Of a DNA stretch of 64,000 bases, positions 47,373 to 55,500 are shown piece by piece. The stretch covers positions 6,103,350 through 6,167,349 of the forward strand of contig NZ_CP041191.1 of the NCBI RefSeq assembly GCF_006517275.1. Direction: 5' to 3'. Below the pieces are notes generated by a model that did no database searches, was not told the DNA's origin, and saw nothing but the letters and a program-made list of their open reading frames with translations. This DNA is from Labrenzia sp. PHM005. Lineage in GTDB: Bacteria > Pseudomonadota > Alphaproteobacteria > Rhizobiales > Stappiaceae. A program made the position numbers and the translations under genes. The number at the start of each line of letters is the position of its first letter. Position 1 is the stretch's first letter.

Positions 47373-49325
47373 ATGATTGAATTCTTGCGTTTGTGTCTGT
47401 GTTTTTCGTTTCTTCTGGCAGGTGCGTTTTCAGCCACGGCACAAACCTCAGCACATCCAGACTATGTTGGCAGCAAAACATGCATCGGTTGCCATGAGGC
47501 AGAAGCGGCCGCGTGGCAAAAGTCTCACCATGCAAAGGCCTGGATGGAACCGAGCGAAGTCACGGTCGATGGTGATTTCCAAGGCGCTGACGTCACCCAC
47601 AAGGGCCGTACGACCAAGTTCTTTCGGGAAGATGGCAACTATTTTATTGAAACAACAGACATTTCAGATGCGCCCGAGGTTTTGAAAGTCGTCGGCGTGG
47701 GCGGCACTTATCCGCTCCAGCAATATCTGATCGAAACCGAACCCGGTCGGATGCAATCGCTCGATATTGCCTGGGATCAGCAGAAGAAGATTTGGTACCA
47801 CATCTATCAGGATCAAGAGCTCAAGCCGGAAGACGGTTTTCACTGGAGCGGGTCCTACAAAAACTGGAACGGACGATGTGCCGAGTGTCACGCAACGGGT
47901 TTTCAGAAGAACTACAACATTCGTGAGCGCCAATATCAAAGCAAGCAAGCCGAGATAGGGGTTGGCTGCGAAGCCTGTCACGGACCGGGAGACGCGCATG
48001 TCGCCTGGGCGGGCGGCGGGGCCGCGAAAACAGAAAGTCCGTTTCCGGGTTTGACCGATGCCGCGCTGGTGATTGGCTTTTCGAAAGAAAACGCCGAAAC
48101 CGAAATCCAACAATGCGCGGGTTGCCATTCCAGACGAGAGCCTTATGAGGACGGCAACCCGCTTCCCGGAACACCTTATCATGATGCCTACAGGCTCGCC
48201 CTCTTAAGACAGGGCCTTTATCACGCGGACGGACAGATCCTGGACGAGGTCTATGTCTATGGGTCTTTCCTGCAGTCCAAGATGTATGAGGAAGGCGTGC
48301 GCTGTTCCAATTGCCACGATGTCCATAGCGGCGTACTGAAAGCGGACGGTAATGCAGTCTGCACCCAGTGCCACTCGCTTGCAGGCAATGCGGATTTTCC
48401 AACGCTTGTTCTCAAAAACTACGACAACCCAACCCATCATTTCCACGAGCCGGACACGGACGGCGCGCAATGCGTTTCCTGTCACATGATCGATCGCACC
48501 TACATGGGCATCGACGATCGCCGGGACCATTCCTACCGGATTCCAAGGCCAGACCTTTCCGTCAGAATCGGAACACCGAACGCCTGTACGGATTGCCATG
48601 AGGACCAAACAGCTGAATGGGCGGCAAAGGAACTTGAGGATTGGTTTCCAGGCAGCCCACACCGGGGCCAACATTTCGGTGATACCTTTCATGCGGCAAG
48701 AAATGGTTCGCCCGGTGCGGGGAAAGACCTTCTCGAAATCGCCCGTCACGAAACGTTTCCGACCATTATCCGGGCGTCCGCACTGGATTTGTTGTCCGGC
48801 TATCGCGATCAGGGCCTGTCCGAAGCGGCAGCAAGCCTCCTAAGCGATGACAGTCCGATTGTCAGAGCTGCTGCTTTGAAACTTCAGGAGACTGTTCCGG
48901 ACCAGCAAAGAGTGGACCGGGTTGTAGCGGCTTTGGAAGATCCCACCAAAACCGTCAGGATCGAGGCTGCGCGCCAGCTGCTTGGATTACGAGGGATCCG
49001 CCTTCCAGAAACGGCTGTTGCAAACGCGCAAAGAGTTTCGAATGAATGGCAGTCATCGCTCGCCGCCAAGGCAGACTTTCCAGAAACGCACATGGCCATC
49101 GGCGGAGCCAGCCTTACGATGAGAAACTGGCAAGCTGCAATCGCTGCATTCAAGGAAGTCACGATACTTGACCCTCAGCTCGTCCAGGCCTGGGTGTTTA
49201 TTGTTCGACTTCAGCTTGGCTTGCAGGATTTTGCTTCGGCGCAGACAACACTTCAAAAAGCCCTTTCAGCCAATCCAGGCACCCCTGAACTACTGGCGCT
49301 TAAAGACCAATTCCCCCGCCGATGA
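47373..49325 (+). CDS. Octaheme cytochrome c with HEAT/TPR-like C-terminus
   Basis: The 650-residue protein has a signal peptide (EFLRLCLCFSFLLAGAFSATAQ) and eight CxxCH motifs: CIGCH, CAECH, CEACH, CAGCH, CSNCH, CTQCH, CVSCH and CTDCH, all within the first 415 residues. The fold resembles cytochrome c554-type multiheme proteins. The last 230 residues carry HEAT-like repeats (SDDSPIVRAAALKLQETV; EDPTKTVRIEAARQLLGLRG) and a TPR-like pair (NWQAAIAAFKEVTILDPQLVQAW). It is probably a periplasmic electron carrier or reductase; substrate unknown. It is alone between an IS and an inverted IS remnant. Confidence 0.85.
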   Translation: MIEFLRLCLCFSFLLAGAFSATAQTSAHPDYVGSKTCIGCHEAEAAAWQKSHHAKAWMEPSEVTVDGDFQGADVTHKGRTTKFFREDGNYFIETTDISDAPEVLKVVGVGGTYPLQQYLIETEPGRMQSLDIAWDQQKKIWYHIYQDQELKPEDGFHWSGSYKNWNGRCAECHATGFQKNYNIRERQYQSKQAEIGVGCEACHGPGDAHVAWAGGGAAKTESPFPGLTDAALVIGFSKENAETEIQQCAGCHSRREPYEDGNPLPGTPYHDAYRLALLRQGLYHADGQILDEVYVYGSFLQSKMYEEGVRCSNCHDVHSGVLKADGNAVCTQCHSLAGNADFPTLVLKNYDNPTHHFHEPDTDGAQCVSCHMIDRTYMGIDDRRDHSYRIPRPDLSVRIGTPNACTDCHEDQTAEWAAKELEDWFPGSPHRGQHFGDTFHAARNGSPGAGKDLLEIARHETFPTIIRASALDLLSGYRDQGLSEAAASLLSDDSPIVRAAALKLQETVPDQQRVDRVVAALEDPTKTVRIEAARQLLGLRGIRLPETAVANAQRVSNEWQSSLAAKADFPETHMAIGGASLTMRNWQAAIAAFKEVTILDPQLVQAWVFIVRLQLGLQDFASAQTTLQKALSANPGTPELLALKDQFPRR

Positions 49326-49452
49326 GGTTGGATACTTTTTCAGGAAACACAACTAACGGGGCAGCAAGTTCCGGCTACGGACGTTTCGACCTATGAAACC
49401 CGAAAAAACCCATGAAATCCGGACCGGAAACTGGGTGAGCTCCAAGCGCCAA

Positions 49453-49502
49453 CCTCCGTTTTCCTAAACATAACGGCGGACCAATTCAAAGGGGGAGGAT
49501 CA
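49453..49502 (-). mobile_element. Inverted remnant of a related IS3-family left end
   Basis: These 50 bases are the reverse complement of the IS left end at 45818-45867 with three mismatches. Homology stops sharply at 49453, and no transposase sequence adjoins. It is a truncated end of a second, slightly diverged copy in the opposite orientation. The pair of inverted ends brackets the octaheme cytochrome gene. Confidence 0.85.
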
Positions 49503-49558
49503 AATTGCGCTACACAAAACGAGCTGCAAAACAAGAAAGGTAGAAAGATTCTAAGTGA

Positions 49559-49603
49559 TGGCGCACCGGGGAGGATTCGAACCCCCGACCCCCAGATTCG
49601 TAG
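49559..49603 (-). other. tRNA-Arg(ACG) 3' fragment, integration attachment site
   Basis: On the - strand this reads CTACGAATCTGG, the anticodon loop and stem with ACG, then GGGGGTTCGAATCCTCC, the T arm, and CCGGTGCGCCA, acceptor strand plus CCA. The 5' half of a tRNA is absent: the upstream sequence cannot pair. Such a 3' tRNA piece, 319 bases from an integrase gene, is the signature of an att site created by tRNA-targeted integration. The matching site with the intact gene was not found in the window. Confidence 0.85.
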
Positions 49604-49921
49604 ACGAGAAAATCTCAATACTCAGGTTTTCGCGTATCTACTATTAATTACTATTTATCAATATCTTAAGAAATTTTCTCCACGATCCAATATTGACTTT
49701 TTCTCGTCTTTTCGCTTCCATCTGCTTACATAGTGCTTACACAGAACGCCCTTTAAACGCCCAAACCTAGGCACCCCAAGTGTTGGCGCTAAATGAAACC
49801 CTGACCGTTCGTCAGAAGTCGTCAGGCCGTCAAAACAGCAGACTAGGCACATCGCATCAAGGAGCACAGCAGAACCAACACGCTCCGGATTGCCGTCTTT
49901 CGCTGTCAGTGGAGACGAACA
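49604..49921. other. AT-rich left end of the integrative element
   Basis: The stretch is markedly AT-rich near 49635-49680 (for example TACTATTAATTACTATTT) and contains no supported gene. It probably holds integrase arm-binding sites and the integrase promoter, which is inference from its position. Confidence 0.35.
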
Positions 49922-51244
49922 ATGCCAAGGCTTTCAAAACGCGTCATCGATGCAGCCAAGCCCGGCGCGAAACAAAAATTCTTGTGGGATGATACCCTCA
50001 AGGGATTCGGCCTATTGGTCTTGCCAAGCGGCAAGAAATCTTTCGTCTACCAGTACCGTACACTCGGAGGACGGTCCCGACGGCTCACCTTGGGCCCCTA
50101 TGGCGCTCTCACACCAACGGAAGCCAAACGGATGGCGAGCGAGTTGGTTGTACGGGTGCGGAACGGCGATGACCCGATGGCGACCCGGCACGCCTTCCGA
50201 GCAGCACCAACTATCAACGACCTTCTGGACAAATACTGGTCTGATCATGTGCTGGTTCATAACGCAAAAACGACCCAAAGCACTTTACAACATATCATCA
50301 AGAGCATTCTGCGCCCTCACCTTGGCACGATGAAAGTCACGGAACTGACGCGCAGAGACATTGTGGAGTTGCATTCCAAGCTGAAGCACACACCCCGTCA
50401 GGCCAATATGACGCTATCAGTCTTGTCCAAGGCCCTGAATCTGGCGGAGGTCTGGGGGTGGCGGCCGGAACTCTCTAATCCTGTGCGCTTGATCAAACGT
50501 TACAAGGAGGCAGAGCGTGATCGCTTTCTGTCGGACCAGGAGCTGGGCCGTCTGGGAACGACGCTTGAACAGGCTGACACAATTGGGCTGCCTTGGGTGA
50601 TCACAGCCAGCTGTAAAACGCGCAAACACCTTCCAAAAGACGCAGAAAATCGGCGAACACCAGTCAGCAAACCGGCACTCTATGTCATCAGATTATTGCT
50701 GCACACCGGGGCAAGGCTTTCGGAAATTCTGACACTCCAATGGTCACATGTTGATCTCGAAAACCGCACGCTTGCCCTCCCAAGCCGCAAAGGAGACGGC
50801 CGGAAGCCCCATCCTGTCAGCGATACCGTCATGGAGCTCATCGGCCAATTGGCCGAAACAAAGCGCAGCAACTATGTCATTCCTCGCGACGGGGACGCCA
50901 CACGCCATGTGAGTAAAGAGGTAGTTGAAACTGCCTGGCGCCGGATCCGCAAACATGCCCAAATCGAGGACGTGCGTTTGCACGACCTCAGGCACACGGT
51001 GGGAACCCTTGCTGCACAATCCGGCGGAAATGCATTTCTGATCAGTCATCTGCTCCGGCATCGCAACGTCACGATCACAAACCGATATGTGAACACGGAC
51101 CTGGATCCGATCCGCGTTCTATCCGGTGTCATCGGCCAACGGCTCCTTGACGGATTATCGAAACGGCCAGAGCCCGAACCGGGCCCGAAGGGGCCAACAG
51201 GCAACGTTGTTCAATTCCCGAGACGTCACCCTGCTCCACGTTGA
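49922..51244 (+). CDS. Tyrosine recombinase (integrase) with DUF4102-type arm domain
   Basis: The 440-residue protein catalyses integration and excision. The N-terminal arm-binding domain shows LWDDTLKGFGLLVLPSGKKSFVYQYR, and a core-binding SAM-like domain follows. The catalytic domain has Arg in HTGARLSE (near residue 264), His and Arg in HDLRHT (near 356), His in HLLRHRN (near 378) and Tyr in NRYVNTD (near 388). All active residues are present, so it may be functional. The adjacent tRNA-Arg fragment is the probable target. Confidence 0.93.
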   Translation: MPRLSKRVIDAAKPGAKQKFLWDDTLKGFGLLVLPSGKKSFVYQYRTLGGRSRRLTLGPYGALTPTEAKRMASELVVRVRNGDDPMATRHAFRAAPTINDLLDKYWSDHVLVHNAKTTQSTLQHIIKSILRPHLGTMKVTELTRRDIVELHSKLKHTPRQANMTLSVLSKALNLAEVWGWRPELSNPVRLIKRYKEAERDRFLSDQELGRLGTTLEQADTIGLPWVITASCKTRKHLPKDAENRRTPVSKPALYVIRLLLHTGARLSEILTLQWSHVDLENRTLALPSRKGDGRKPHPVSDTVMELIGQLAETKRSNYVIPRDGDATRHVSKEVVETAWRRIRKHAQIEDVRLHDLRHTVGTLAAQSGGNAFLISHLLRHRNVTITNRYVNTDLDPIRVLSGVIGQRLLDGLSKRPEPEPGPKGPTGNVVQFPRRHPAPR

Positions 51245-51323
51245 AGATGCTTCAGTTGCTTCAAGTGAGTCGTGCGGATAATACTATTAAAGATTGTATT
51301 CACCCTTGATCAGCCTCTGATTT

Positions 51324-52184
51324 ATGAACATAGAATTTCCAAAACAAAACCTCACAGCATTGAACGGACTGACGCTTCTGGAAACCTTCGATTTGCTGAT
51401 CTGGAACGATGAAGTTGTGCAGGAAGCAATCACAAAAGCCTTAAAGGCAGATTCATCCTTTCCAAACACGAGCAAGACCCTTTTGAAATGGATATTCAAA
51501 GGCAATGCGCCCTTTGGATTCGACGTCGAAGCAAGGTGTCGGCAACTAACAGCGCAAAATAAAGAGAAGGACGTTTTAGAACGCGTGCAAAACCCACATT
51601 ATCGATTGAGATCGGATGGTGCTCCACGGCGCCAAAAACGATACATTCTCCGAAAAGTTTCCGATGGAGAGATAATACCAGCCAAGCCGGAAGCTGTCAG
51701 AGAAGCCGTACATCTGATTTTGCTGAATGTTGAAGCGCTTTTTCGCAACATTTCGGACGGGCGCATAGAGGTTTGGGCGCGCGCGCCCACAGGTGCAAGA
51801 GAAAAACTGGATAGATCCGACTGGCGCTCCATGCCGCATAATATCTATGTGGACTTCGAAAACAGTGCTGTTTTGTTGCCCCTTATCAGAAAACGCGTTC
51901 AACGCTTCAGAAACGCCTCACTGGTTCTTGCCGAAAAAACGCACCAAGAACTTAACAAAACACCCAGACTTTCTGACAGGAAGGTCATCGACTGGTTGCG
52001 CAAAGAGTTTTTCGGGTATGTGAAATTTTGTAGCCGAGCAAAGGTCCTGGCTGAGACGAAAAGCAATTTTTCGGATCTGAGCGAAGATCATTTCGACAGG
52101 ATCTGGGACAAAACCGCTCCAAAGGATTGGCAGAAATCGGGTGCAATTCCGAAAAAATACCGCGGAATCAAAATCTTAAAATAA
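51324..52184 (+). CDS. Hypothetical protein of the integrative element
   Basis: The 286-residue protein has no motif I recognise. It is basic, without signal or membrane segments, and ends with a Trp-rich tail (FDRIWDKTAPKDWQKSGAIPKKYRG). It lies between the integrase and an AlpA-like regulator, a place where island-encoded accessory DNA-binding proteins often occur. Codon choice is more AT-rich than in the nir/nos region. Function unknown. Confidence 0.65.
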   Translation: MNIEFPKQNLTALNGLTLLETFDLLIWNDEVVQEAITKALKADSSFPNTSKTLLKWIFKGNAPFGFDVEARCRQLTAQNKEKDVLERVQNPHYRLRSDGAPRRQKRYILRKVSDGEIIPAKPEAVREAVHLILLNVEALFRNISDGRIEVWARAPTGAREKLDRSDWRSMPHNIYVDFENSAVLLPLIRKRVQRFRNASLVLAEKTHQELNKTPRLSDRKVIDWLRKEFFGYVKFCSRAKVLAETKSNFSDLSEDHFDRIWDKTAPKDWQKSGAIPKKYRGIKILK

Positions 52185-52275
52185 CCCCTACTGCCAAATA
52201 ATTCCTCCTCCCTATTACAAACGGGATTTTGAATTCAGGCTCGAACCATCACGAACCCAAACGGAGACGATGGTT

Positions 52276-52500
52276 ATGGAGAGCCCTCAAGAGAAAACCA
52301 ACACAAAACTACTGAACGAAACCGAAGCTGCCGAGTATCTCGGCCTTTCAGTCCGGACCCTTCAAGCCTGGCGGGTTCAAGGTGGCAAAATAGGTTTCAT
52401 TCGCTTGGGCAGAAGTATTAGATACCGGCCGCAGGATTTAGAAAACTGGATCTGTTCCAATCGCTTGACTTCAACAAGCCAAGTGGAGGTCCGCACATGA
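52276..52500 (+). CDS. AlpA/MerR-like excisionase-type regulator
   Basis: The 74-residue protein is a single winged helix-turn-helix of the excisionase type: LNETEAAEYLGLSVRTLQAWRVQGG, then FIRLGRSIRYRPQDLENWI. Such proteins control excision or replication genes of islands and satellites. ATG codons lie at 52270 and 52276; GGAG is nine bases before the second. It overlaps the next gene by four bases. Confidence 0.88.
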   Translation: MESPQEKTNTKLLNETEAAEYLGLSVRTLQAWRVQGGKIGFIRLGRSIRYRPQDLENWICSNRLTSTSQVEVRT

Positions 52501-52721
52501 GACCTCTTAAGACAAGCATCTTCAGCCCGGCTCTTCAGCGGTTCATCCAGTTCGCACAAGCGATCTGTGGCAAGGAATTACCACCCGCAGAGAGCATACC
52601 AGCAACACTGTCCGGCTGTGGCGCGGTCGAAGTCTGGGCCATTCCAACGGCCCTGGAACCCGGATTGGACCGAGTCCTAATCGCGCGGATCGAATTGGAG
52701 GACGACCCATCATGTCGGTAA
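52497..52721 (+). CDS. Small hypothetical protein in the replication module
   Basis: The 74-residue protein has no recognised motif. It is coupled to the AlpA-like gene (ATGA overlap) and overlaps the following gene by 10 bases, which is the main reason to believe it is expressed. Short repeated acidic/hydrophobic segments near the C-terminus (ARIELEDDPS) do not suggest a fold. Confidence 0.55.
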   Translation: MRPLKTSIFSPALQRFIQFAQAICGKELPPAESIPATLSGCGAVEVWAIPTALEPGLDRVLIARIELEDDPSCR

Positions 52722-53026
52722 CTCCAAAGATCGACTTTTTGCGCATCGCCAGAACAGCACTGATGCACTCGGACAGTCTTTGCCGCCGCTGGCTGCCTGA
52801 GGGATATCAAGACGGCAAGGAATGGATTGCGCGCAATCCACGCCGGACCGATCAGCGACCTGGATCCTTCAAGGTCAATCTCTCCACTGGACGGTGGGGT
52901 GACTTTGCGACGGGCGACAAGGGCGGCGACCTCGTCGCCCTAGCTGCCTATCTTTTCGACCTGTCCCAGAAGGACGCAGCAATTCGAATTGCCGACATGT
53001 TGGGGATGTCTCCCTATGACGGTTGA
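52712..53026 (+). CDS. Small primase-associated protein of the replication module
   Basis: The 104-residue protein has the block GSFKVNLSTGRWGDFATGDKGGDLVALAAYL, which resembles the segment following the zinc ribbon in phage and island primases, but without the zinc cysteines. It overlaps the Toprim-helicase gene by eight bases, suggesting that the two make a split primase. The role is inference. Confidence 0.6.
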   Translation: MSVTPKIDFLRIARTALMHSDSLCRRWLPEGYQDGKEWIARNPRRTDQRPGSFKVNLSTGRWGDFATGDKGGDLVALAAYLFDLSQKDAAIRIADMLGMSPYDG

Positions 53027-55169
53027 TCCATTTGCGCCGATCTCAGGCGGAGAGCATTCGAAACAAGGCACAAGGAACTGGCGCTGCGTTGTGCCGGTTC
53101 CGGAAACTGCGCCGAAAGCCCCGTCCTCGCACTCGAAGCTTGGTCGACCGTCCAAGGTCTGGCGCTATCGAGATCCGCAAGGAAACCTTCTCGGGTTTGT
53201 CTGCCGTTTTGAAGAAGGAAACGGAGCAAAGAGTTTCCGCCCGCTCACGCTTATTGAAGAGCCCGGAGTGCTCCGGTGGCGCTGGCAGGCATGGCCCGAC
53301 AATCGACCCCTTTATGGTTTGGACAAGTTGGCAGCCAACCCGACCGCGACAGTTCTTGTAACCGAAGGTGAAAAAGCCGCGGATGCTGCACAAGAGCTCC
53401 TGCCAGACCTCGTTACGATGACCGCCCCTGGTGGTTCGAATGGCGTTGGGAAAGTGGACTTCTCCCCTCTAAAGGGCCGTATCGTAATTGTCTGGCCGGA
53501 TGCTGATGATCCGGGCCAGAAATTCGCCAAGGCGTTCTGCGCCCGAGCCACAAGTTCAGGTGCAGCGTCGGCTGTTATCCTTTCGACGCCCAAAGAGGTT
53601 TCTCAGGGTTGGGATGCGGCCGACGCTTTGGAAGCTGGCTGGACGTCTAAGCAAACTGCTGAGTTTGTCCGCCAAGCGCAGGAAACGGAAACTGCTGAGC
53701 CTACGGCACCAAAGAAAACAACCGCCCGAAAATCACAATCAGGGCCCAAGAAAAACAAACGTGGGTCGATCCTGGATGCTGCAAAGGACGCTGAACTTTG
53801 GCATTCCCCCCAAAAGCAGGCGTTTGCCACCATTTTTGTCAATGGACATGCGGAACACTGGCCGTTGGAAAGCAAGAGCTTCAAACGCTGGTTTTCGGCC
53901 CGCATTCATGAGCTCTTTGTTCATATCCCATCCGGCCCATCCATCTCGGACGCTTTGCGGATACTCGAAGTCAAGGCGCTGGAAGACGGACCGTGTTTTC
54001 AACCATTCATTCGCACCGGCTTTGATGGCAAAGCCTGCTGGCTGGATCTCGCAGACGATGCCTGGCGCGCTGTTCGCATCACCCGGCATGGATGGGAGGT
54101 GATTGATCGTCCGCCGGTAAAGTTCCTGCGCACAGAAACCATGGAGCCGCTTCCAGATCCGGAAAAGGCGGTGATGATTGAAGAGCTACGATCCTTCGTG
54201 AATACCAGCGATGACGATTACAAGCTAATTGTTGCCTGGCTGGTGGCAAGCCTCTTCGGAAAGACGAGAACCTATCCGGTTCTGGCGCTTGGGGGAGAGC
54301 AAGGCAGCGGCAAGTCCACCATGGCGAGACTGCTTCGCAGCCTCACCGACCCAAGCCATGTGTCCGCCCTGGCGACGCCAAGGGACGAACGGGATTTTAT
54401 CGTCATGGCGCTGAACGCGCATGTCCTTTCATTCGATAATGTATCGAAAGTGGAGCCCTGGTTTTCGGACTCGATTTGCCGCCTCGCCACTGGGGCAGGA
54501 TTCATTACCCGCAAGCTTCATTCCGATGGCGATCCGTTCTGGTTTCATGGCTCAAAACCGGTCCTTCTGAATGGCATTCCAAGCCTTACTGAGCGTGCAG
54601 ATCTTGCCGAACGGTCGTTGACCGTGCGGCTCCAGCGGATTGATGAAACGTCCCGGCAATCGGAAGATGCTTTCTGGAGGGCCTGGGAGAACATCCGGCC
54701 GGGCATCTTGGGCGCCTTGCTGGACGCAGTGTCGTCCGCACTTCGAAATTGGGACAAGACTGATCTCAAACAAAAGCCGCGCATGGCAGATTTCGCGCAC
54801 ATGATGACCGCAGCCGAACCAGGTCTTGGTTGGGAACCGGGCGCGTTCATGGAGGCCTATACGGCCAACCGGCAGGCCACAACGGAGGCCGTGTTTGAAT
54901 CCGATCCGGTCGCGGTCGCCATCCTGAAATTCATTCAGGAAGAGCACCCAACCAATGGATGGGAAGGGACGGCCACTGAGTTGCTCGGCCATCTCAACCG
55001 TATCGTTTCCGAAGACCTCCGCCGCTCCCGCTTTTGGCCAGCGAAACCGAATGCATTGGGAAATGCAGTGGATCGGGCGGCGCCCCTCTTAAGGCATAGG
55101 GGAATTCAAACGACGAAGCGATCAACGGGTGCTAAGCGGTTGATTTTTCTTTGTCATGAAACCAAATAA
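53019..55169 (+). CDS. Toprim-primase/helicase replication protein of the element
   Basis: The 716-residue protein has a Toprim-like region (VLVTEGEKAADAAQELLPD at about 110, IVIVWPDADDPGQKFAK at about 155) and, after a Lys/Pro-rich linker near 220-245, an AAA-type ATPase (LALGGEQGSGKSTMARLLRSL at about 422, Walker B-like LSFDNVS at about 470, and a sensor-like VLLNGIPSL). It probably primes and unwinds DNA for replication of the element. The start at 53019 overlaps the preceding gene; a frame ten codons longer is possible. Confidence 0.82.
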   Translation, partial: TVDPFAPISGGEHSKQGTRNWRCVVPVPETAPKAPSSHSKLGRPSKVWRYRDPQGNLLGFVCRFEEGNGAKSFRPLTLIEEPGVLRWRWQAWPDNRPLYGLDKLAANPTATVLVTEGEKAADAAQELLPDLVTMTAPGGSNGVGKVDFSPLKGRIVIVWPDADDPGQKFAKAFCARATSSGAASAVILSTPKEVSQGWDAADALEAGWTSKQTAEFVRQAQETETAEPTAPKKTTARKSQSGPKKNKRGSILDAAKDAELWHSPQKQAFATIFVNGHAEHWPLESKSFKRWFSARIHELFVHIPSGPSISDALRILEVKALEDGPCFQPFIRTGFDGKACWLDLADDAWRAVRITRHGWEVIDRPPVKFLRTETMEPLPDPEKAVMIEELRSFVNTSDDDYKLIVAWLVASLFGKTRTYPVLALGGEQGSGKSTMARLLRSLTDPSHVSALATPRDERDFIVMALNAHVLSFDNVSKVEPWFSDSICRLATGAGFITRKLHSDGDPFWFHGSKPVLLNGIPSLTERADLAERSLTVRLQRIDETSRQSEDAFWRAWENIRPGILGALLDAVSSALRNWDKTDLKQKPRMADFAHMMTAAEPGLGWEPGAFMEAYTANRQATTEAVFESDPVAVAILKFIQEEHPTNGWEGTATELLGHLNRIVSEDLRRSRFWPAKPNALGNAVDRAAPLLRHRGIQTTKRSTGAKRLIFLCHETK

Positions 55170-55500
55170 CAGCCCTTATCCGAGCGGATTGGGGCCGCCT
55201 GCTGACGGTCGAGTTTCTACCTCTGTGCTCAACAATGCGGACATTCATGAATGGACGGTGCGTAGTCACCTCCGGCCCAATGCTGCTGTTGGTTCGGGTC
55301 ACCTTCCGCTGCGGTGTACCCTGTCAAACAAGACATTCACCGTAACCGCGAAAGTATGGCATTGAGTTTGATCGGGTTGCGACCTGATGTCAGACGATCA
55401 ACTTCGGGGTCGAGTTCTTCCAAGAAGTGCGTATGTTACTAGTCAAATCACTTGGGTGGACACTTTCCAGCTCTAGTCGTTCTCCACTAAAGGATAAAAA
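55170..55500. other. Gap between replication module and cargo genes
   Basis: About 330 bases with no supported gene. It is the boundary between the replication module and the four-gene cargo block and probably holds the cargo promoter. Base composition becomes more AT-rich toward its right end. Confidence 0.35.

Noticed and set aside
49559..49603. Intact tRNA-Arg gene
   Set aside because: The sequence 5' of the anticodon loop cannot form the D arm or acceptor stem, so only the 3' part is present.
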